64,000 nucleotides of DNA from Streptomyces sp. NBC_00490 (GTDB taxonomy: Bacteria; Actinomycetota; Actinomycetes; Streptomycetales; Streptomycetaceae): positions 8,742,001 to 8,806,000 of the forward strand of contig NZ_CP107869.1 in assembly GCF_036013645.1 (NCBI RefSeq). Reading direction: 5' to 3'. The notes below the pieces were generated by a model that worked only from the letters and a program-made list of their open reading frames with translations, was not told the origin of the DNA and made no database searches. Shown one piece after another: positions 59,470 through 64,000 of the stretch. The first letter of the stretch is position 1. Every line of letters starts with the position of its first letter. The translations under genes were made by a program, and so were the position numbers.

Positions 59470-61287
59470 GTGAGTACTCGGGCTCTTGTAGTCGTGACGA
59501 TTTTCGAACGGGACGCGAAGACCCTGGAACTGCCCTGGCCGTTCACCGGCCGGGAGGACGAACTGGAGCTGATCCGCCGGTCCTCGGCCGCGGGTCACCA
59601 CGGCATCGTGGTGACCGGTCCGGTGGGTTGCGGCAAGACCCGGCTCGTCACGGAGGCCGTACGCGGCACCGACTGCGCCAGGGTGGCCGGGACGCCCGAG
59701 ACCCGGCACATTCCCTTCGCCGCGTTCGCCCCTCTGCTGCCCGAGGCGGTCTCCCTGCACCGGGCCGTCCAACTGCTCTCCGCGGTACGGCTGTTGCTGG
59801 TGGACGACGCGCACCTGCTCGACGACGCCTCGGCCGCCCTGGTCCACCAGCTCGCGGTGCACGGCCGCACCCGGCTCCTGGTGGTGGCGACGGACGACGT
59901 CCCCGTCCCGGGCGCGGTGTCCCGGCTGTGGACCGGGGAGCTGCTGCCCCGCCTCGCTCTGGAGTCACTGCCCCACGAGGAGACGGCCCAGCTGCTGGCG
60001 GCGGGCCTCGGCGGCGGCCTGGAGCCGCTCACCGTGAACCGGCTGCACCACCTGTGCCGGGGAGATCTGCGGTTGATGCGCGAGATGGTCGGTGCCGTAC
60101 GCGACGGCGGGCAGCTCGTCCGGCTGCCGGGCTCGGACGAGCGGGCGTGGCGCGGGCCGGTGCCCGTGACGGCGACCGTGCGGGAACGGACGGCCGGCCT
60201 CCTGGAACGGCCGGAGCGCGAGACGCTCGAACTCCTGGCATTCGCCGAGCCGTTGACGCTCGACATGGACGGACTCGACCTGCGCGTCCTGGAGGACCTG
60301 GAGGCCGAGGGCCTGGTGCGGGTCGACGACCACGGCGGTGTGGGCCTGGCCCACCCCCTGCACGGCCCCGTCCTGCGGGCGGCGGCCGGCCGGCTGCGGG
60401 CGCGGCGGCTCGCCCGTACGCCGGAGCAGTGCAAGGCGGCCCTGGAGGACGAGGCGGCCGAGCTGACAGAGGCGATGGAGCGGGCCGACGTACGGACCCT
60501 GAACGCGCCCGTGGGGGAGTGGCTCGTCGCGGAGGGCGAGCCGGTGCCGTCCTGGTACGCGGCCGTCCGTGCGGGGTTCGCGCGGCTGCGGGGAGAGCTG
60601 CGGGAGGCGGCGGCCTGGGCGAGGGAGGGGCTGCGGGACACGGCGGGCGATCCGGCCTGCGGTGCCGAACTCGCCCTGGCCGTCCTGCAGTCCGGCGAGA
60701 TGACCGACCCCGGCGCGGACCCCCGGGTGCCCACCGACCCCCGTACGGCGCCCTGGCTGGCGGCCGCACGCGGCGACCTCGACGGGGCGCTGGAGACGGT
60801 CACCGACGCCTACGACGCCGTACGCCTGGGAGCCCCCGGCGAGTCGCCCGGCGCGGAGGTCTTCGCGCTGCACGCCGACGCGCTCGCCCGGGGTGACGGG
60901 CCCGCCCTGGACCGGGCGGCCGAGCGGCTGGAGGAGCGGGGGTTCCTCCTCTTCGCCGCCGAGGCCCGCGCCCAGGCCGTGCACATCCACAGCGACCCAC
61001 GGGCCGCCCGCACCTCACGCACCCGCGCGGTCGACCTGGCCCGCCGCTGCCAGGGAGCCCGCACTCCGGCCCTGTCCGGTCTCGTCCTCGGTGAACTCAC
61101 CGCCCGCCAGCGGCAGATCGTCACCCTCGCGGCCGCCGGCCTCAGCAACCGGCAGATCGCCGAGAAGCTGACCCTGTCCATCCGCACCGTCGGCAACCAC
61201 CTCTACAGCGCCTACGCCCGGCTCGGCGCGGGCGGCCGGGGCGCCCTGCCGTGGCTCGTGGAACTGCCCGACGCACAGCCGGCCTGA
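59470..61287 (+). CDS. LuxR-family regulator with AAA ATPase domain (LAL type)
   Basis: A 605-residue regulator, shorter than typical LAL proteins (about 900). The P-loop is GPVGCGKT (50-57), Walker B VRLLLVDDAHLL near 110, a TPR-like middle region of about 250 residues, and a C-terminal LuxR HTH (LTARQRQIVTLAAAGLSNRQ, IAEKLTLSIRTVGNHLYSAY). GTG 59470 or GTG 59494 may be the start. It faces the metalloprotease gene and is convergent with the CHAT gene; it may control one of them. Confidence 0.88.
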   Translation: MSTRALVVVTIFERDAKTLELPWPFTGREDELELIRRSSAAGHHGIVVTGPVGCGKTRLVTEAVRGTDCARVAGTPETRHIPFAAFAPLLPEAVSLHRAVQLLSAVRLLLVDDAHLLDDASAALVHQLAVHGRTRLLVVATDDVPVPGAVSRLWTGELLPRLALESLPHEETAQLLAAGLGGGLEPLTVNRLHHLCRGDLRLMREMVGAVRDGGQLVRLPGSDERAWRGPVPVTATVRERTAGLLERPERETLELLAFAEPLTLDMDGLDLRVLEDLEAEGLVRVDDHGGVGLAHPLHGPVLRAAAGRLRARRLARTPEQCKAALEDEAAELTEAMERADVRTLNAPVGEWLVAEGEPVPSWYAAVRAGFARLRGELREAAAWAREGLRDTAGDPACGAELALAVLQSGEMTDPGADPRVPTDPRTAPWLAAARGDLDGALETVTDAYDAVRLGAPGESPGAEVFALHADALARGDGPALDRAAERLEERGFLLFAAEARAQAVHIHSDPRAARTSRTRAVDLARRCQGARTPALSGLVLGELTARQRQIVTLAAAGLSNRQIAEKLTLSIRTVGNHLYSAYARLGAGGRGALPWLVELPDAQPA

Positions 61288-61302
61288 GCCGGCCCACGGA
61301 CC

Positions 61303-61343
61303 GGCGGTCTGACCCCCGTGATCGGGGGAGGGGTCAGGCCGCC
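61303..61343. terminator. Bidirectional terminator hairpin
   Basis: GGCGGTCTGACCCC (61303-61316) pairs with GGGGTCAGGCCGCC (61330-61343) with one G-U pair, between the convergent LuxR and CHAT genes. Confidence 0.8.
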
Positions 61344-61378
61344 ACATCGTCGCCACGCCCTCGGCGCCGTCCAGGACG

Positions 61379-63982
61379 TCAGGCCGCACCGAACGCCGAG
61401 AACGCCCACCCCGTGGCCTGATGCGTGGCGTCCCCGGGCAGCGCGGCCCGCGCGTCGCGCAGCGCCTCCGCCAGGGACAGCCCCGCGTCGAGCCCCTTGT
61501 GCAGCGCGAGCATCAGCGGCACCACCGCCGCGTCGTTGACGGGCGCCGTGCACGCGACCACGCCCGCGGTGCCCAGCGGCAGCAGCGCGGTGACCAGGCC
61601 GAGCAGCTCGTCGGCGCCGACCGACGCGAAGCGGGCGGTGTCGCAGCAGGACAGGATGATCCGGTACGGGCTGCGGTCCAGCCGCTCGAAGTCGTGCACG
61701 ATGAGCGGGCCGTCCGCCATCCGCAGCGACGAGAAGAGCGGGCTGTCCGCCCGGAAGGTGCCGTGCGCGGCGATGTGCGCGAGAGCGGCCCCGTCGAGCT
61801 CCTCCAGCACCCGCGGCACCCGCGCGTCGTCGTCCTCCAGCACCGTCGACCCGCCGTACCGGTCCGCCAGTTCGGGCACCTCGGCGCCCTCGGTCGCCAG
61901 CCCCGGCCCCCGCACCAGCACCTGGCGCCCACCGGGCGGCGGCTCGGTCTCCCGGGCCCGCAGCCAGCCGCTCGCCGACGGCGACACGCTGAGCACCCGC
62001 TCCCGCAGTGACGGCAGCAGCGCCCACGGCACCCGGTGCAGCCGGCCCGGGGGGACGACGACGACCGGGCCGGACCCGAGCTGCGCCGCCGCCGGACCGA
62101 GCAGCAGTTCCTCCAGCCGGCGCCCCGCCTCCAACACCAGCGGAAGCCGCGCCTCCGCCCCGGGGTGGGCCAGCCGCCGCAGCCCCGCCTGCACATGCTC
62201 GGCCTCGGTCACCGCGTCCGCCAGCAGCCCCGCCTCGAACCGCCGCACCCGCCCCTGCCCGCACAGCAGCACCTGGACCCGCCCGTCCAGCACGGCGAGT
62301 TCGACCAGACGTATCCCGTCCCCCAGCCGCTCCAGCAGTCTCGCCGGGTCGAACCGGCTGCCGTAGCCGGGCGCGTCCCCGCGGATGTGCAGGGTCCGGG
62401 AGCGGATCTCCCGCTCCAGCCGGCGCTGTTCGCGATCCAGCGCCGGCACCGGACGGCCCTCCATGCGGGCCTCCTCCGCGCGGGCCGCGATCTCGCGGAA
62501 CGCGGTCAGATCGCCGAGAAGCGTCGGATCGGCCGGCGGACGGGTGGGCGGCGTGGACAGCGCGGTGGCCCGCCAGCGCTCGCTCCACACCAGCAGCCGG
62601 CGCGGACCGGAGCCGAGACTGGCCTGCTGGGCCAGCGCGGCGAGTTCGGCACCCTGGGCGGTGGCCCGGGCCCGCAGCTCCGCCGCGCCCAGCGTCATCC
62701 GGTGATCGTCGAGCACGTCCAGGCCGCGTCGGCAGGCCTCCAGCACGCCCCGCCCCGACCCGGCCGCCCGGGCCCGCAGCGCCTGTGCCGCCCAGCCCGT
62801 CATCCGGGCCAGCGGCGGACCGCTGTGCCTGCTGCGGGCGGCGACGGCCAGATGCCGTTCCGCATCGGCCGTCCAGCCCAGCCCGAGCGCGATCCGGCCC
62901 GCGAGCAACGAGGCCTCCGGCGCGGCCGGCGCGCCGAACGAGGCCAGTTTCTCGGCCACTTCGGCCGCGTCGGCGACCAGCCGCCCCGAACCACGCCCCG
63001 CCATGACCCGCGCCTCGATCAGCACCAGCCGGGCATGCGTCTCCCACCAGGGGCGGCGCTGCGCGGCGAACAGCCGCACCGCGAGCGCGGCCCGCGCGAT
63101 CGCCGTATGGGGATCGCCCGCGAGACGGGCGGCACGCGCGGCGGCCAGCAGCAGCTCCGCCTTGCGGGTGGACTGCCCGCCGATCCGGTCGAGCACTCCG
63201 ATCGCCGCGTCCGCCTCGGCCAGCGCCTCCGGGACGAGTCCGGCGGCCATCAGGACCTCGCAGCGCCGGATGTAGAGCATGAACGACGGCGTGCCGAGCT
63301 TGGCGTACCGCTCCTCGGCCTCGTCCAGCAGCCGTAGCGCGACCGGGACGTCCCCCGACCGGAACGCGGCCAGCCCCCGGCTCTCCACCACGTCCGCCTT
63401 GTCGTGGTCCTGGCCGGTGGTGTCCCACAGCGCCTCGGCCGCGGTGAAGTCGGCGTCCGCCCGCTCCGCCGCGCCCAGCGCCAGATGCACGGTCGCGCGC
63501 AGGGTGAGCGCCCGCGCGGTCCAGATCACGTCGTCCGCCTGCCGCAGCACGGGGATCGCCCGGCGTACGTCCTCCAGCGCCTCCCGGTGCCGGCCGAGGA
63601 CCCACGAGGCGAAGGCGCGCCGGAACAGGACACGCGCGCGGGTGTGCCCGCTGCCGATCGCGACACCCCGCTCCAGCGCGTCCAGACCCTCCCGGGTGCG
63701 CCCCGCGTGCACCAGCGCCACCCCGAGCGCGGCCAGCACATCCGCCTCGCGGTCGGCCGACTCGGCGCGCGCCGCGAGGTCGCGGGCGCGCCGCAGATGC
63801 TCCAGCGCGATCCTCAGATCGCCCCAGTCCCGTTGCCAGATACCGATGACCTGGTGGGCGACGGAGGCGTGCAGCGGTAGGGGATCGGAGCCGAGTACCT
63901 CTTCCGCCCTCGCCAGCGCCTGGTTGGGGGCGGCGAACACCATGGGCAGCAGTTCGAGAACCGAGTCGCTTCTCGCCGTCAC
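61379..63982 (-). CDS. TPR-CHAT caspase-like protein
   Basis: An 867-residue protein. About 500 N-terminal residues are TPR-like helices (QRDWGDLRIALEHLRRARDL, ARVLFRRAFASWVLGRHREA, and more); a coiled region (ALDREQRRLEREIRSR) follows; the C-terminal CHAT domain (about 590-867) has the predicted His740 in HIAAHGTFRADS and Cys779/780 in IILSCCDTARF, the caspase-family dyad. No signal peptide or membrane segment. GTG 63982 is the start; little upstream DNA is in the window. CHAT-TPR proteins act as proteases in some bacterial defence and stress systems; the partner here is unknown. Confidence 0.88.
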   Translation of the reverse strand: MTARSDSVLELLPMVFAAPNQALARAEEVLGSDPLPLHASVAHQVIGIWQRDWGDLRIALEHLRRARDLAARAESADREADVLAALGVALVHAGRTREGLDALERGVAIGSGHTRARVLFRRAFASWVLGRHREALEDVRRAIPVLRQADDVIWTARALTLRATVHLALGAAERADADFTAAEALWDTTGQDHDKADVVESRGLAAFRSGDVPVALRLLDEAEERYAKLGTPSFMLYIRRCEVLMAAGLVPEALAEADAAIGVLDRIGGQSTRKAELLLAAARAARLAGDPHTAIARAALAVRLFAAQRRPWWETHARLVLIEARVMAGRGSGRLVADAAEVAEKLASFGAPAAPEASLLAGRIALGLGWTADAERHLAVAARSRHSGPPLARMTGWAAQALRARAAGSGRGVLEACRRGLDVLDDHRMTLGAAELRARATAQGAELAALAQQASLGSGPRRLLVWSERWRATALSTPPTRPPADPTLLGDLTAFREIAARAEEARMEGRPVPALDREQRRLEREIRSRTLHIRGDAPGYGSRFDPARLLERLGDGIRLVELAVLDGRVQVLLCGQGRVRRFEAGLLADAVTEAEHVQAGLRRLAHPGAEARLPLVLEAGRRLEELLLGPAAAQLGSGPVVVVPPGRLHRVPWALLPSLRERVLSVSPSASGWLRARETEPPPGGRQVLVRGPGLATEGAEVPELADRYGGSTVLEDDDARVPRVLEELDGAALAHIAAHGTFRADSPLFSSLRMADGPLIVHDFERLDRSPYRIILSCCDTARFASVGADELLGLVTALLPLGTAGVVACTAPVNDAAVVPLMLALHKGLDAGLSLAEALRDARAALPGDATHQATGWAFSAFGAA

Positions 63983-64000
63983 TCAACGGATGGTAGTGCT

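Overview
The window is high-GC actinobacterial chromosome, almost certainly Streptomyces or a close relative. The evidence is dense GC-rich coding with strong third-position GC, frequent GTG starts and 4-base start/stop overlaps, LacI/MarR/TetR/GntR regulators beside their targets, F420/FMN luciferase-like oxidoreductases, secreted glycosidases, a DasR-type chitinase promoter and a CHAT-domain protein. It is an accessory (catabolic and environmental-response) region, with no ribosomal or replication genes. No insertion sequence, integrase or CRISPR array was seen.

Region 1 (1-18.2 kb): inositol/polyol catabolism. On the minus strand lie iolC, a Cgl0159-type aldolase-fold protein, a decayed iolB remnant and the start of iolD. 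Divergently there is an ABC sugar importer (lipoprotein, permease, ATPase), an IolE-like isomerase and an IolG-like dehydrogenase. A GNAT gene and a TPR gene separate this from a second unit (PhyH-like oxygenase, SDR, two Gfo/Idh/MocA dehydrogenases) with a divergent LacI regulator, and from a third pair (Gfo/Idh plus LacI) with its own palindromic operators.

Region 2 (18.3-27.7 kb): a hydroxyquinol dioxygenase/maleylacetate reductase pair; a MarR regulon (MFS exporter, zinc alcohol dehydrogenase, MarR) with five copies of one operator; an orphan response regulator; an EamA transporter whose 3' end has been tandemly copied about four times; and a LysR regulator.

Region 3 (27.7-33.5 kb): a GntR-controlled aromatic meta-cleavage cluster, made of GalB-like hydratase, GalC-like aldolase, GalD-like tautomerase and a VOC-fold extradiol dioxygenase in one translationally coupled operon, followed by an AAHS-type MFS importer that shares the GntR operator. 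The enzyme set fits gallate breakdown, but the ring-cleavage enzyme is not of the LigB-type family known for gallate.

Region 4 (33.5-37.6 kb): an MBL hydrolase, an alpha/beta hydrolase with a MarR-type operator, a TetR/MFS pair with three tandem palindromes, and tRNA-Pro(GGG).

Region 5 (37.6-43.7 kb): secreted proteins. These are a beta-helix protein behind a strong 5' hairpin, a necrosis-inducing NPP1 protein in one unit with a GH19 chitinase under a DasR-like site, and a GH5 glucanase with a repeated Cys-rich tail.

Region 6 (43.9-58.2 kb): an apparent sulfur-starvation regulon. Four short Cys-containing leader peptides precede a glutathione-transferase-like gene, a polar amino-acid ABC transporter, a run of four luciferase-like monooxygenases and a TauD-family protein that lacks the iron-binding Asp (HxG).

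Region 7 (58.3-64 kb): an astacin-like metalloprotease, a LuxR-family ATPase regulator and a TPR-CHAT caspase-like protein.
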